Assembly (NCBI RefSeq): GCF_031143425.1
Contig: NC_090438.1
Coordinates: 757,109,823 to 757,173,822, forward strand
Length of the DNA: 64,000 bases
Direction of reading: 5' to 3'
From: Pleurodeles waltl
Lineage: Eukaryota > Chordata > Amphibia > Caudata > Salamandridae
The translations under genes were made by a program, and so were the position numbers. The notes under the pieces were generated by a model, which had not been told where the DNA came from, made no database searches, and was given only the letters and a program-made list of their open reading frames with translations. This document shows positions 22,101-33,880 of this stretch, piece by piece. Each line of letters begins with the position of its first letter. The stretch's first letter is position 1.

Positions 22101-24788
22101 ATGTTGTGAGGAGTGGGCATATGAGATTGGCACCACAGAGAAAACACACTGACATAAGAGCCACACTCCTAGAAATGCCAGTGGGGATCCTTGTACAGGG
22201 GGGAGTCATGAATGCAGTGATAGAGCCGGAACTGGACAGGGAGAGCAGTGTGGCCCCCAGCAGGAAGGCAGGCCAGCTGTGGTCCTTTTTGGAAGCCTTG
22301 GGCCTGACAGGTCTCTGATGGGAGCATAATCCACAGCAGTGACAATACACACAGTGCTGGGCAGCACATAGAAGTTTATCCTGTCTCATTTATATTTTCA
22401 CCCAACATATCCATGCAGCTAAATTTCAGGGCGCAACACAACATCTGTAAGGGATTTCTGATTGTTCCCCCGTTGGAGTCCAATGAGGTAGTCCAACCTA
22501 AAACCTTGTTCTGGCCCCTAAAATAGATCCATGGCACCTCCGAGACAGAAATAGCAAGGACAAAGTGAGAGAAGGGGTGGACAACTACTTTAAAGAAAAC
22601 AAGGGAACTGTCAACTCCACCAGTGATCTTTGGGGGGTGTTCAAAACAGCCATATGCGGCCAGGCACAGGCCATGATAGGGAGACAGAGGAAATATAACC
22701 TGCTCAAGTGTGCAAACATAGAAAGGGACATCAAAGTGCCAGAGACCAGGGCACTGTTGGAAGGAACAGGGAACGCTTGTCATTTGCTGTGCCTTCAGCA
22801 GCACAACTTGCTTGTCCAGGTGGAGGAAAGAGCGCAGGGTGTTGCCCTGGCAACGCAGCACAGGCTATATGATATGGGTGATAAAGCCAATAATCTACTA
22901 GCTCATTAAAAGAGATTGGGACCGATCTTGGGTGCTGCAGGTAGCTGACAGGGATGGCAACCTCCAAACTACTAGCGACATCATAGTGGATATTTTGCAA
23001 CATACTATGAAGGCCTCTATGCATCCAAGACTACAATGACGGAGACAGACTGCTCTGATTTTTTGAAGGACATAAACCCCCAGATATTACCCAGTGAGGA
23101 GAGAGAGACCCTAGAGGCAGGCGTGATGGCAGCCAAGCTTGTACTGACAATGATGGACCTTCAATCAGGGATGGCAGTGGGGCCTAACGGCCTGCCCATG
23201 GAGCTAAGTAAGGCGATGGTAGGCAAAATTGCTGCACACATGCTAGCCATGTTTCAGGTGGCACGCGAGAAGGGCACCCTTCAAAGGGATCAACCCTTGC
23301 ATGGACAAGGCAGTCTTGATAGCCTTAGATGCCAAAATGTAATTTGACAGTATCGAATGGAATTATATATTTGCCACTTTGATCAGGATGGGCTTTGGAC
23401 CTAAATTCTGCAGTTGGGTTAAACTTCTCTACCAGGGCCTGCTAGCAAGGGTGAAAGTCAACGGTGCGGTGTCCTGCATTTTTGCCTTTCCGAAGGGCAT
23501 GGGGCAGGGCTACCCCTTTCACCCATGATTTTTGCACTTGCCCTGGAGTCACTCACAGCTTGTATCCAACAGGACCCATTGATTCAGGAAGTGAGTGCTG
23601 GCATAGGTTGGGAGGAGCATATCTCCCTTTGAGCTCACGATGTGATGCTTTAACTCATGAAGACAGCTCCCTCTATTGACAGAGTTCTTCAGATATTCTC
23701 TATTTTGGGGGATTACTCAGGATATCTCATTACTTGGGCTAACCCCTTGGATTTCCACTCTGTGGTGGTACACCTAGACTTCCCCTCACTGTACAGCACC
23801 ATTGGCATTGGAAGGATTTCACTACCTGGTTATATTTGTCTATCAAGACCCGCAAGAACTGCTAAGCAGAAATCTATTTCCGCAGCTAGAGTGACTCCGT
23901 GAAGATATAACGCACTGGAGGACGTTGCCCTTATCTTTAATGGGCCAGGTGGCACTATACCATATTATGACTCTCCCGTGCCTCCTATACATACTTCGGA
24001 ATACTCACTTCAAGATTCCACCGGAATTTTTCTGAAGATTGAGCACAAGCTCAGACTCCTGCTTCGGAATGGTGACAGCTCATGCACTGCCTTGTGCAAA
24101 CTCCAAAGGAAGGTATAGAATGGTGGGCTAGCAGTCCGAATATCCTTAAATATTACTGGGCCTTGAAACTGGTGTTGGTAAATGACTGGGTTTTTGCAGA
24201 CTGGGAAGAGCTAGCGTACTGAGTAGACAGAGAGCTGATGGAATGCAGGGGTCATGTGACAGCCCTATACTGCAGGCATAAAGAAAGAGAATTACCATTT
24301 CATACTATGGCAGTAGTAAGGGTATGGAGGGAAGCCAATGGTTATTTAGGGTCGAAAAACAGGCTTACCAACTTGACCCGCCCGTGGGACAGCGACTTGT
24401 TGCGAGAGGCCTGACTGATTGTTCGAAATGGGAACTCATAGGCATTGAGCACCTGGGGGGCGTTTGGAGGGAGCAGGTCCTGGTGCAGTTTGAAACATCA
24501 TGTCAGGAATACGAACTGTCAGAGTCAGAAAGATATAGGTATCTGCAGCTTGGGCATGCCCTCAGAAGGTATATCATAGAAGGTGAACCATTGCAAGAGG
24601 TGACTCCCACCCCCCCCGGAGAATAGCTTGCATGCAGACCCTATCTTTGATAAGGCCATCTCCACTATTTATAAGAAGTTGATTAATAATTCCACAGACC
24701 AGATGGTGACCTTTAGGGAGGCCTGGGCCCAGGACCTAGGAGACATAGACAAGGAGGACTCGGTAGAGAGCCTACCAATCCAATATAA
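22101..24788 (+). pseudogene. L1 ORF2 (endonuclease end, reverse transcriptase), heavily broken
   Basis: ORF2 nicks target DNA and copies L1 RNA. The endonuclease end is visible as GGVMNAVIEPELDRESS (about 22200, corresponding to the GGDFN block with the catalytic Asp changed) and SPVG near 22470. The linker LWGVFKTAICGQAQAMIG is at 22630. RT blocks are VGPNGLPMELSK (about 23180), FDSIEWNYIF (about 23350) and the active-site loop at about 23635, where the expected A-D-D reads A-H-D after a stop. LQLGHALRRYI at 24540 and TFREAWAQDLG at 24715 belong to the C-terminal part. It ends where Harbinger 2 inserted (24786-24788). Confidence 0.85.
24786..24788. repeat. Left TAA target duplication of Harbinger 2
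   Basis: TAA lies directly before GGTGGTCATTATGAAC. The second TAA is at 29884-29886. A 3 bp duplication is the Harbinger rule. Confidence 0.9.
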
Positions 24789-25110
24789 GGTGGTCATTAT
24801 GAACATGGCAGGAAACACCGCATCGGTGGCGGTAACTACAGTGAACAGGCTGGCGGTCCGGTCCGCCAAATAATGAAGCCAATGAGAAACAAGTAGTGGG
24901 CCATATGCACACTGCCATTTTTGTAGTCCCGCCGACGACGGGGGAGGCTGCCCTCAGGTCAGGGGAAACGCCCTACCCGTACACCAAATAATGAAACCCC
25001 ACACCGCCATCAGTTCCGGGGTGAGAACCACTGCCAGGCAAAGCGTGGCGGAAACAACCCATATAAAGGGAAACACTCACCGGAGACAGACAAGACACAC
25101 CGACGCAGAC

Positions 25111-25190
25111 ATGGAGCAAGAGTTGGAAATAATCCCAGTGCTTCTACTTGAAATATTCCTCCAGGACCGTGACAGATGACGACAACGGTA
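25111..25190 (+). CDS. Possible first coding exon of Harbinger 2 transposase
   Basis: An ATG at 25111 opens MEQELEIIPVLLLEIFLQDR, ending near a GTAAGT at about 25188. Short Leu-rich first exons ending in Arg-rich sequence before a splice occur in Harbinger transposases, and the main exon begins about 1 kb downstream. A stop (TGA) lies close to the end, so this exon, if real, is damaged. Confidence 0.35.
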
Positions 25191-26190
25191 AGTACCACAG
25201 CCTAGTACACATGAGAAGAAAGGGCACAGTTACACACACCCACACTACCCACACCTCAGCGCACTCCCAACCATCCCAAGCCATACATACCATAACAATA
25301 TGTACTTACCAGACACAAGCCAACAAATACCTGCATCAATGCACACACCTGTGCACACCACACCCCCAGAGTGAAACGCTGCACATTGTCTCTATATTCT
25401 GCCAACAGCTCTGCTGGGCACTCAAATTTAATTTGGACAAAGAACATGAATGTCCAAATAAGGCCATTGGCCAGTCCATTGCAAAGCTTGGGAAGGGAAA
25501 ATATAGGCCACACTTGACCCCTATGATGGTAAAGGAAACTCCACTGAGAAGAGGCATGAATGGGGCAGCCAGGCACCTCAGGGAACAGGGGCAGGGGGTT
25601 GCAGGGGTGGGGACTCAGGTCTTGAAGGGGGAGTTTTGGTCTTAGGGTTAGGAGGTGGAAGTGGAGAGGGTTTGGGCTTGCCCTTGGAAGGAGGGGGAGT
25701 GGGCCTGGGCCAGGGGGTAGCAGAGGGACCTGCGGCAACCCAGGGCTTCTTCTTCCCTGGGATAGGTGCAAGGGAATGGGAAGGGCAGACTGCTGCCGAC
25801 TTAGATGAGGAAGGAGCGGACTGGGACAGGGCAGGGGAATGTTTAGGGATAAGACGGGGTGGGTCAGTGGGTTCAAACAGGTCAACATGGGAGAGGAAAA
25901 GATTCTTAGGTGCAGTTGGAGGGGATTTGGAGACAGGGCCTCATCCATTGCACCATTCTCTCTCCCCTTTGTTGATTACCGACAGGAGTACTGGTTCCCC
26001 ACATGTACTCATGGTTGGAAGTGTGTCTACATTGTGATGCCATTATGACTGAGAAACCTCACCACACATTAGCCTGACATATTACCTCATTCCTTGTTTG
26101 TGTGTGCGTTACCTATGTGTCGCATTGTAGAAATGTAGTGTGACACCATGTGTTGCAAGTGTATGTCCAAACTCAAAATGAGTTCCTTCA
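25191..26190. other. Harbinger 2 non-coding stretch
   Basis: The first part is CA-rich; the later part (25560-25950) is G-rich with GGGGAG runs, and its proline-rich antisense frame has no recognisable domain. It would be the intron or leader between the putative first exon and the main transposase exon. Unlike 1-1244 of Harbinger 1, no second Myb-like gene is seen. Confidence 0.45.
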
Positions 26191-26194
26191 TCAC

Positions 26195-27294
26195 CCATAG
26201 GTACAGAGCCCCATCTGTTTACAGACCCCAAGTAGATCTGGCCACCATGGAGGAACGTCACATCATCATAATTTACTGACTTAATTGAGCTACAATCCTT
26301 GACCTCTGTGCAGTAATGGATCCTGTTCTGAAGCTGGGCAATCAGAATCAGCATGCCATACCTACAACTGTGCAGGTGCTATATGTGCTCCAATTTTTGG
26401 CCACAGGCTTATTTCAAGACAGTGGGCATGGCTGCAGGGGTATCTCCGACAATGTTCAGCCATGTCCCATTTCCTGGATGCATTAGTTCAACACTTGCAA
26501 ACATATATGCAGTTTCCCCAAAGGGCTGATCTCACCGCCATCAAACCAGGATTATATGCCTTTGCTAATATCCCCCATGTCATAGGTGCCATTGATGGAA
26601 CCCACATAGCCCTCATACCCCCAAGACTGAATGAACAGGTGTATCGGAATCGTAAGAACTATCACTCCATGAATGTCCAATTGCTGTGCACTGCTGATCA
26701 GTACATTTCACATGTCAATGCAAGGTTGCCAGGATCAGTCCATAATTCATTTGTCCTGAGAAACAGCAGTGTGCGACACATGATGGGACAGCTACATGGT
26801 GACAGAGCTTGGCTCATAGGTGAGTGTGTATGACACTGGATCAGTTACATAGCTGACAGCCAGGCTGTATGCAAGTAAAATCTGTGTGTTTTAACCCGCT
26901 TTCACCAACTTTTGCAGGGGATTCTGGGTACCCCAACATACAATGGCTCCTGACACCTGTCAGCAATCCCAGGACAGATGCAGAGAGGAATTATGAGTCC
27001 CATGGTCGTACTAGGAGGGTGATAGAGCGCACCATAGGACTCCTCAAAGCAAGATTTTGTTGCCTCCATCTCTGGAGGATCCCTGTGCTATGTCCGTGAT
27101 AAGGTGTTTAAGATAGTGATAGCCTGCCGAATGCTGCACAACTTGGCTGTGAGAAAAGCTATCCCCATCTGGAAGAGGAGGGTGCTGTCCAACCAGCCCA
27201 GCAACCTCAGAGGAGGGATGAGAGCGATGGTGAAAAAGAAGGAGGGGGAATTTATCACCTCCAGGACCCAGCTAATCCGCCTATACTTCCAGTG
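26195..27294 (+). pseudogene. Harbinger DDE transposase copy 2
   Basis: The gene matches the transposase at 1731-2793. Visible blocks are DLATMEERHIIII (about 26235, followed by stops), IGAIDGTHIALIPPRLNEQV with the first Asp (about 26585), NYHSMNVQ, DQYISHVNARLPGSVHNSFV (about 26700), and RAWLIG at the end of exon 1 (26819). A 98 bp intron (26820-26917; GTGAGT to TTTTGCAG) splits the codon before GDSGYPNIQWLLTPV, which has the second Asp. RRVIERTIGLLKARF with the catalytic Glu is at about 27030. Splicing restores a clean junction here. Stops lie in the N-terminal part and frames change near 26460 and 27080, so it is inactive. Confidence 0.88.
26820..26917 (+). other. Conserved 98 bp intron in Harbinger transposase
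   Basis: The donor is ATAG|GTGAGT and the acceptor TTTTGCAG|GGGATT. Its counterpart in the first transposase is 2335-2431 (97 bp). Same position and phase in both copies, just before the second catalytic Asp. Confidence 0.85.
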
Positions 27295-27799
27295 ACTCTC
27301 AGGGATTGTTCTATGATGCTGATGGCTTCCCTGCATTGTTTCAGTCTGACTCATGTAATAAGTACTGTGGTGTCCTTTACCAGTGAAAATGCAAAATCAT
27401 GACTGAAGTGGCAGATGCCAGTGCACGCAATGGGATGCACATTGCAACATACTTCAGACAGAACAGTGAGCTGGATCCCCCTCTTGCAATAAAAGTGGCA
27501 TTATGATGGTAACTGGCTAATGCATTCACATTAACAATTGATCTCTCCTATTCATTAAGGACAGATATTTTGAGTGCATAGGTGTATTTATTTAAAGCCA
27601 AAACATACATGAGTGTTGGGACAGTGAAAGGGAGTGGGCACATGGGGAACAACATACTCTGGTACATATGCTCAGCTGTTGGCTGCACACTGGTATCGTC
27701 GGGGGAATTGGAAGATGGTGAAGTGGCAGTGGCATGTCAACGAGGTATCTCAGTGGCACAAAAGGGAGACAGTTCAGGGCAGAGAAACTTCCTGGTGCT
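27295..27799. other. Convergent 3' region of Harbinger 2
   Basis: Non-coding sequence between the two convergent genes. No domain is seen. It corresponds in position to 2794-3293 of Harbinger 1. Confidence 0.5.
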
Positions 27800-29262
27800 G
27801 GTCTTGGTCTTGGCTGGTGTTTCAGTGTAATTTCTGGGTCTGAGGGCACGTTTGCGAAGGTGCAGCTGGGATGCATGGGTAGGGGTGCTGGTGTCCTGTG
27901 AGTCCTCTGGCATTGTCACCACTCCAATAGCTGCTGCAGATGTAGAGGGCAGTGTCCTCGCTAGTGGTAGGGGCCTGCAGGTGGGTGGAGGACTCAGGAT
28001 GGCTGTGGTACTGGCACTGCAGCACCCCTGCAATGGAGGCCATGGTGGCATTGAGCTGTTTCCATTGCTTCCTGGTGGTGTGCTACCTGCAGCCTCTGAT
28101 TCTGCTCCAAGGTGGCCAGGATCTGGCCCATCCTGTCCCGGGAATGGTGGTATGCTCCCAGGACCTCAGATATCACCTCCTGGGCTGCTGCATCCCTCCC
28201 ACTGGCCCTAGCCTCCTGTGCCTGTGTCTGCTGCTCAGGTCTGGCAGTCCCACTTGGAGGTGGCTCTTCATCATCCTGCCTGTTAGTGGGTGGAGACTCT
28301 GGTCTCTGTACATGTGGGTAGCCAGTCCATGGCCTTGTGCCACTGGCGTGGGGGTCATTTGGCCAGGGCTGATGGTGGTGGCTGAGTGGTAGGGGTGTCA
28401 GTGGTGTCCTGGGTGGGGCTTCTGGAGGGTGATTGTCCAGGGGTGTGGGATGGGCCAGGGATTTCCTCTGTCTCCAGACATCCCTCTGCACTTTCCTGAG
28501 TGGGGTCTCCTTCTTCAGGTTGTGGGCTGGCACTCCTTGACATCTCCGTCTGGGTGGCATGGGTGGTGGTGCCTGTGTGTGAGAGAATAGAGATGTGGGT
28601 GTCCTGTACTTTTTTGTCAATTGCAGCACTGGTCAGCACTAATTGATGGTTGGATTACCATGTAGTGGCATGCAAGGTCCCTTTGTGTACATTTAGGTGC
28701 ATTTATTGAGAGGGTGGTGGTGCATTGTGGGTGTTGTAGTGCCACTGATTCCATGCAGGGGTTGGTGACTGTGCACCGGGGGCTGGATGATGATTTCTTT
28801 AGGGGATTGTGGGCATGCAGGTGAATTGGATGTGAGTGTGTGGGTGTTGTGGACTGGGTAGGGGATGGGGTCCTGGGGGTAGTGAGAGGGATGAGGTGTG
28901 GTGACTGTTAAGGTATTGTATTTGACTTACCCGAGTCCAGTCCTCCAGTGAGGCCCTCCGGGTGCAGGATAGCCACGACTTTCTCCTCCCATTCGGTTTA
29001 TTTGGGGGGAGGAGGTCAGGGACCACCTCCAGTCTTCTGAACAGCGATGTTGTGCCTGGATGCCATGGACTGAACCTTCCCCCGCAGGTCGTTCCATCTC
29101 TTTCTGATGTCCTCCCTTGTGCGTGGATGGTTTCCCACTGCATTGACTTTGTTGACAATCGTCTGCCATAGCTCCACCTTCCTGGCCATGGGTGTCTGCT
29201 GTACCTGTGCCCCGAATAGGTGTGGCTCGACCCTGAGTATTTCGTCCACCATGGTCCTTAGC
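27800..29262 (-). pseudogene. Myb-like accessory protein of Harbinger 2, two exons
   Basis: Exon 1 (about 29285 to 28935) reads MVDEILRVEPHLFGAQVQQT, MARKVELWQTIVNKVNAVG and RTREDIRKRWNDLRGKVQSM, a Myb/SANT-like domain closely matching the gene at 3294-4825, and ends at GTAAGT. Exon 2 begins near 28575 after CACACAG with an acidic, Ser/Pro-rich region (SRSASPQPEEGDPTQESAE). It later has a helical segment (EVISEVLGAYHHSRDRMGQI, about 28160) and ends near 27800 with a basic tail (LRKRALRPRNYTETPAKTKT). A stop after PPPSALAK (28355) and at least two frame changes break it. It would bind the element ends and help nuclear import of the transposase. Confidence 0.75.
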
Positions 29263-29883
29263 TCCCTGTCTGTGAGGCGGGGGTGCCATGTTGTGCGTTG
29301 TGGGTGGTGTGTTGTAGATGTGTTGGTGAGGGTGCTGTTGTGTGGTTGGGTGTGTGGCTTGTGATGGTGGTTGTGCTATGTATGAGGTTTGGTGGTGTTT
29401 TTGTGTGTATGACTTGTGTGATGGTTATTTCAGTGTATGTGTGTTGTGTTGTCAATATCTGTTGTGCAATTTGCATTGCAAAGGATTGTGGGGTGTGTAT
29501 GTGTGTGTGTTAAAGTGTTGTGGATGTGTGTCAGGTGTGTGGTTTTCAAACTTGCCAATGTGTGCAATTGTTGTTTGCGGGTCCCATTGCTGGCCGTGGC
29601 GGTCCGTACTGCCAATGGTCGTTCGACATTCAGTGTCCACCGAGCTGATTTGTGCATCATTATTTAGTGGGCGAGGATTTGTCTACATGGCGGTGACGGG
29701 GTGGGGTGTACTCGCTTTCCGCCGTCGTTGGCCCGGGTGGTGGGTGGTGGTTGCAAGGTTTTTGGAGGTTTGACTTTTAGGCATCATTATACGGAGGTGT
29801 GCAGTTCACCACCACTGGTGGTCTTTTGTTCACCGTCAGCACGGCGGTCGGCGGTGATAGCCGCCAAGTTCATAATGAGGGCC

Positions 29884-29886
29884 TAA
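29884..29886. repeat. Right TAA target duplication of Harbinger 2
   Basis: TAA follows GAGGGCC at the right terminus and pairs with 24786-24788. Confidence 0.9.
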
Positions 29887-30370
29887 ATCTGAGAACAATT
29901 TAGATTGGTACACTTGAGAATCCTGCATCAATCTTACCACTCTAGGGTCTTACTCCACAAGATACAGAGGGTAATCACACCATTGTGCCTCTGCGGATTT
30001 GGTCAGGAGGTAACTCTCTTTCATATTCTTTGGGAATGCCCAGTGATACAGGCAGGGGGTCACGGATAGGCTACCCCAAGTCCTCTTGCAGGAAAGCACT
30101 ATGGATGCCAAGTGGCTGCTTTTGATAATGACGGAAGAGGCATCATAGTCAAAATATCAGAAGCTATGGGCAGTGTTGGTGGTGGGGATAGCTAAATGAA
30201 ATATCGCATGGACTGGAGAACAACACCTCCCCCACGAATTGAGGAATGGGAGAATGACTTAAACTGGTGCCAAAGGGCGGAGCAGATTGTCTATCAGAGT
30301 AGGGGATGCCCCAGAAGTGGAAAAAGGTTTGGGGTGCCTGGGCAAGCTTTCATGGGTATGGACTGGGATA
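29887..30370 (+). pseudogene. L1 ORF2 C-terminal part (continuation of 22101-24788)
   Basis: After the Harbinger, L1 ORF2 resumes: VHLRILHQSYHSRVLLHKIQ (about 29910), then VTPLC and HILWECPVIQAG (about 30020), the cysteine/histidine segment typical of the L1 ORF2 C terminus, and later PPPRIEEWENDLNWCQ (about 30230). Stops and a frame change are present. These blocks normally directly follow the segment ending at 24780, which confirms the insertion. Confidence 0.83.
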
Positions 30371-30562
30371 GGTGAGACAGGGAAGGGTCTCTGTTGTGCA
30401 ACTGTCGGTACTGTGTGCTACGATTTTATGCAGGCATAAAAGTGTCACCCTATAAGGTAATGTTACTGCTTTTCTTTGCTTACCTTGAGATGCACAGTAT
30501 GCAATTGCATTTATGTACCATCAATATCCGTTAAATGATGAGCAATGTTCATAAAATAAAAA

Positions 30563-31459
30563 AGATACAAAAATTTGTAAGGACACTCTGAGGCGTTTTA
30601 ATACAACAATACCTTGATCACATGGCATGGTTGCAAATCTGTTCACAATATTCTCAAGTCGTGTCATCAAATCTGATTTGATCCTAAAGAAGGGCCATTT
30701 TGCAGCGAAACATGTGTTGGATCTGTCTATAATTACCGTCCAAGAACCATTCATGGAACTTAAATGAACTTCAATATCTATATTTTATAAGGCTGTGGTT
30801 GTGATTGTTCTTTTAAAATCATTTATAGGACTCAAATAGATTTCAATTTCCATGTTATAGCTCTGTTCTCAGTGTGACGTTAATTATTTGTTTACTTTGA
30901 AAGAGTATCTCTGTAAAAAGCAAAAATAGAGGACTGTGCAGCAGAGCCAAGTCTTTTTCAAAAAATCTAAATGAATTTTGTCTGAATAAAAATAATTTCA
31001 AACATTAATATGTTAAGTTGCTGTGTATTTCAATGTGAAGATATTTTATTGGTCATCATTGGCTATTTCAATTAGAGTTTGAAAATTAATCCTTGTCACA
31101 CGATAGTGAAAGAGTTACTGACCTTTCAGTGCTTACCCACAGAAAACCCATGCTGGGTCACTATGAAGAGCTTGAGAAAAGTGAAATACACGAGTCAGGA
31201 GGCAACATGTAATAGGAACATTGACAAAAAGTGCATTTAAAAAATGAAAATTGAAATACATAGTTGCAGACGATAAAACAGAAAAAAAACAATAACCAAA
31301 AATTTTTAGTGCTCTCAGGACTGGAACTCTCATGCCTCGCTGGATATATGGAGCCATTCCCTGGATGTCACTGATATTTTGCCTTAGTAGGAAGGCGCAG
31401 ATATGGGTGGTGTCCAGTACTAACCCTGTGAATGGGAGTCATGGTTAGGGCCACAGGTG
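30563..31459. other. AT-rich stretch without gene
   Basis: No coding region is supported. A segment at about 30687-30722 (CTAAAGAAGGGCCATTTTGC followed by GAAACATGTG) resembles a motif common near the ends of some vertebrate retroelements, but I cannot assign it. Confidence 0.4.
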
Positions 31460-32860
31460 AGATTTAGGCTCACTGATTGAAAAGCCCAGTCCAAACAGCT
31501 GGGATGCTGTAGACTGGAACCGGCACATCACCACCTATAACAAACCAGCTTTGATCAGCCAGATAACAAGAATATTAGGATGCCCAACATTCTAAGGAGG
31601 GCCAGAACAACTGCCATCACCTTCATGAAGACTCAAGGCAGCAATGTCAAGCCAAAAGGTGATACCACAAATTGATAGTGTTTAAAACCCACCGCAAATC
31701 AAAAGTACTTCCGATTAGACCACATGATAAGGATGTTGAAAGGGACATTCTGCAGGTTGTCTGCCCCTATAGTGCTTGACCAGTGGGTCTGGTTGCTGTT
31801 GAGTTTGTGACTGGAATGGCTGAGGCTGGAAAAATACAAATCCCTTCAGGAATGCTCAAAAACACTAAAAAAGGCAGTAGTCTCTCAACAGAGGAGGTAA
31901 CTGCAAACCTAGGGAGGGAGTAGTGGCCTTGAAGGTCTTAAAACACTCCAGGGATGAATCAGCCTTGTCTCCACACAAGCATCCCCATCGAATTGCAGGT
32001 CCATTAGTTTTGCCTGGCCCTCTGGAGAAATGTTTGAGGTCCTGAGCTAGGCATATCTGTAGATGGCAATCAAGGTGCCCATCAGGCCACTGACTCTGCT
32101 GTCTCTAATCCAGTTTATATGATTTGCCAGAAGGCATTTTGGGCATCTTGTATCACCTCTTGAAAATGCTGCCCCATGGCCTCCGGTACATGAGGGACCA
32201 CCATATGAACCACATCCCACAAGGCATTGGGAAATGAAACAGTTTGCATTGATCAATTTCAGAGTCATGCATCCCTCCAAAAAATTCTTCTTTGCCCTGA
32301 CCTCCAGTTGCTTTATTTCCCTATGAGCAAGGGTTGTCGAGAAGGCTCTTCCTGTTTGACCAGAGCAGGAAGCAATTATGACAAGGCTCTCTGGCAAAGG
32401 GTGAATGGAGAGAAATGGTGAAATAAAAACAACAACTAGTGTGTTTGATCGCCAGGGCTAAAGATGGCTTCTCTCACACTGCCATGACGGGGTCTAGGAT
32501 GGCCTCATTAAAAGGGAGGCAGGGCTTTGCTGTTGGACCTGATGGCAATAGGACGTCCATTAGGGCAATTCTTTTGGTATCTGATTTGGGAGCTGTAGGT
32601 CTAATACCTCTGTAGTTTTCAGCATAATCTTATGTGGGGAGACCACTAGCAGGAGTTGGAGTACCAGCGGGGAAATCCATGGCCAGTCCTGGGGAGGTGT
32701 CCAATCCACTAGAGTAAGATAGAGCGTGGATGAGTCCCTGAAGATCCTCACTACAGTTTCCATAAGACCGGCGTTCCAGAGGGTCTGAATCAGTTTGGAA
32801 AATGTCATGTCGTTTTTTTCCAGTATTCATTATTCCTCTTTCTCAATGAGGCATTAGGTT
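31460..32860 (-). pseudogene. Second DIRS-type remnant (Gag and RT fragments)
   Basis: On the minus strand a Gag-like part comes first (about 32820-31880), with PGLAMDFPAGTPTPASGLPT (about 32680), LVVHAALEK-type spacing not kept, but EIKQLEVRAKKNFLEGCMTL (about 32300) recognisable. A Gln/Pro-rich linker follows (about 31830), then an RT fragment at 31700-31530. The RT part is recognised by DNA similarity to the DIRS at 15790-16000: both share CCATCACCTTC.TGAAGAC and GCTTTGATCAGCCA in the same order. No intact frame. Both ends are undefined. Confidence 0.65.
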
Positions 32861-32984
32861 TCTCTGCTGGATCAGTTCACCAGAATGGGGTCGTGTAGCA
32901 AAGCTGGTGGCATCATATTTGGCGCTGAGGAAGGAGGAGTAGGTGGCATAAGTGATACCAGCACCACCCAAGGTGCCATGAATC

Positions 32985-33880
32985 AGAACCCTGTCTTAAA
33001 CCCTAAAACCTACCCTGTCCTGAAAACTACCCTCACCCACACCTTGAGCACTTAAACTCAACTTGTCCTGTCCTAAAAATGACCCCAACCCCTGCCCTGA
33101 ACCCTAAAATCTACCCTGTCCTGTACCCTGCTCTGTCTTAAAAACTACCATGACCCTGTCCTAAACTTACCCCTCCTCCAAAAACTACCCCACCATGTCC
33201 TACAAACTACCCTGACCACACGCCCTAAACCCTACAACATACCCTGCCCTAAAAACGACCCTGATCTCCTGCCCCCACCCTAAACCCTAAAAGCTACCTT
33301 CCCTGTCCTAAAATCTACCCTGCCCTAAAACTGTCCTAACCCATGCCCTAAACCCTAAACCCTACCCTGTCCTAAAAACTACCCTCCCTTGTCCTAAAAG
33401 CTACCCGACCCCACCCTGAACACTAAAACCTACCGGCCCTGTTCTAAAACCTGCCCGAACCCCCGCCTTCACGCTAAACCCTAAAAGCTGCCCGACCTAA
33501 AACAAACCCTGCCGTGTCCTACAAACTATCCCGACTCCCCACCCCTGCCCTAAACTCTAAAACCTACCCTGTCCTAAAAACTACCCCAACCCCCACAGCT
33601 CACCAAACCCTAAAACCTACAGTGTGCTAAAACCTACCGCACCATGTCCTAAAAACTACCCCGGCCCCAAACCCTAAAACCTACCCTGCCCTGTCTTAAA
33701 ACCTACCCCGCCCTGTCCCAAAAAGTACCCTGAACCATGCCCTAAAACCTATCCTGTCCTAAACACTACCCGACCCCCCCACCCTGAACCCTAAAACCCA
33801 CCCCAACCTGTCCTAGAAATTACACTGACCCCATCCCCATCCTAAAAACGACCCCAACCCCTCCCCCCACTTCCCTAACC
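32985..33880 (+). repeat. Telomere-like degenerate array (CCCTAAAACCTAC units)
   Basis: About 900 bp consist of variants of CCCTAAACCCTAAAACCTAC and CCTGTCCTAAAAACTACCC. True CCCTAA hexamers are frequent but never run in long perfect tandem. It is an interstitial array, not a chromosome end, because complex sequence follows on both sides. Confidence 0.85.

Larger units (their letters stand above)
24789..29883 (+). mobile_element. Harbinger 2, 5095 bp, inserted in L1
   Basis: The left end reads GGTGGTCATTATGAACATGG; the right end, read inward on the minus strand, is GGCCCTCATTATGAACTTGG, giving terminal inverted repeats of about 24 bp with few mismatches. TAA flanks both ends. Inside are a plus-strand DDE transposase and a minus-strand Myb-like gene, convergent, as in Harbinger 1. 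L1 ORF2 is interrupted at the left border and resumes after the right border. Confidence 0.93.
19840..30562 (+). mobile_element. Old L1 retrotransposon, split by Harbinger 2
   Basis: The plus strand carries an L1-type ORF1 (20819-21645), an ORF2 with endonuclease and RT remnants (about 22100-24788), and after the Harbinger insertion the ORF2 C terminus with a zinc-knuckle-like segment (29887-30370). The 3' end is AT-rich, with AAAATAAAAAAG at about 30562. Upstream of ORF1, 19840-20818 is GC-rich and non-coding and is taken as 5' UTR. The start is uncertain. Confidence 0.85.

Noticed and set aside
25256..25948. 230-codon Pro/Leu-rich antisense frame in Harbinger 2
   Set aside because: Arises from a G-rich tract; no similarity to the accessory genes of the other Harbinger.
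30687..30722. Possible retroelement end motif (AAGAAGGGCCATTTTGC ... GAAACATGTG)
   Set aside because: Too short to assign to a family; no second copy in the window to define borders.
32985..33880. True chromosome end
   Set aside because: CCCTAA words are degenerate and interrupted, and complex sequence with element remnants lies on both sides.
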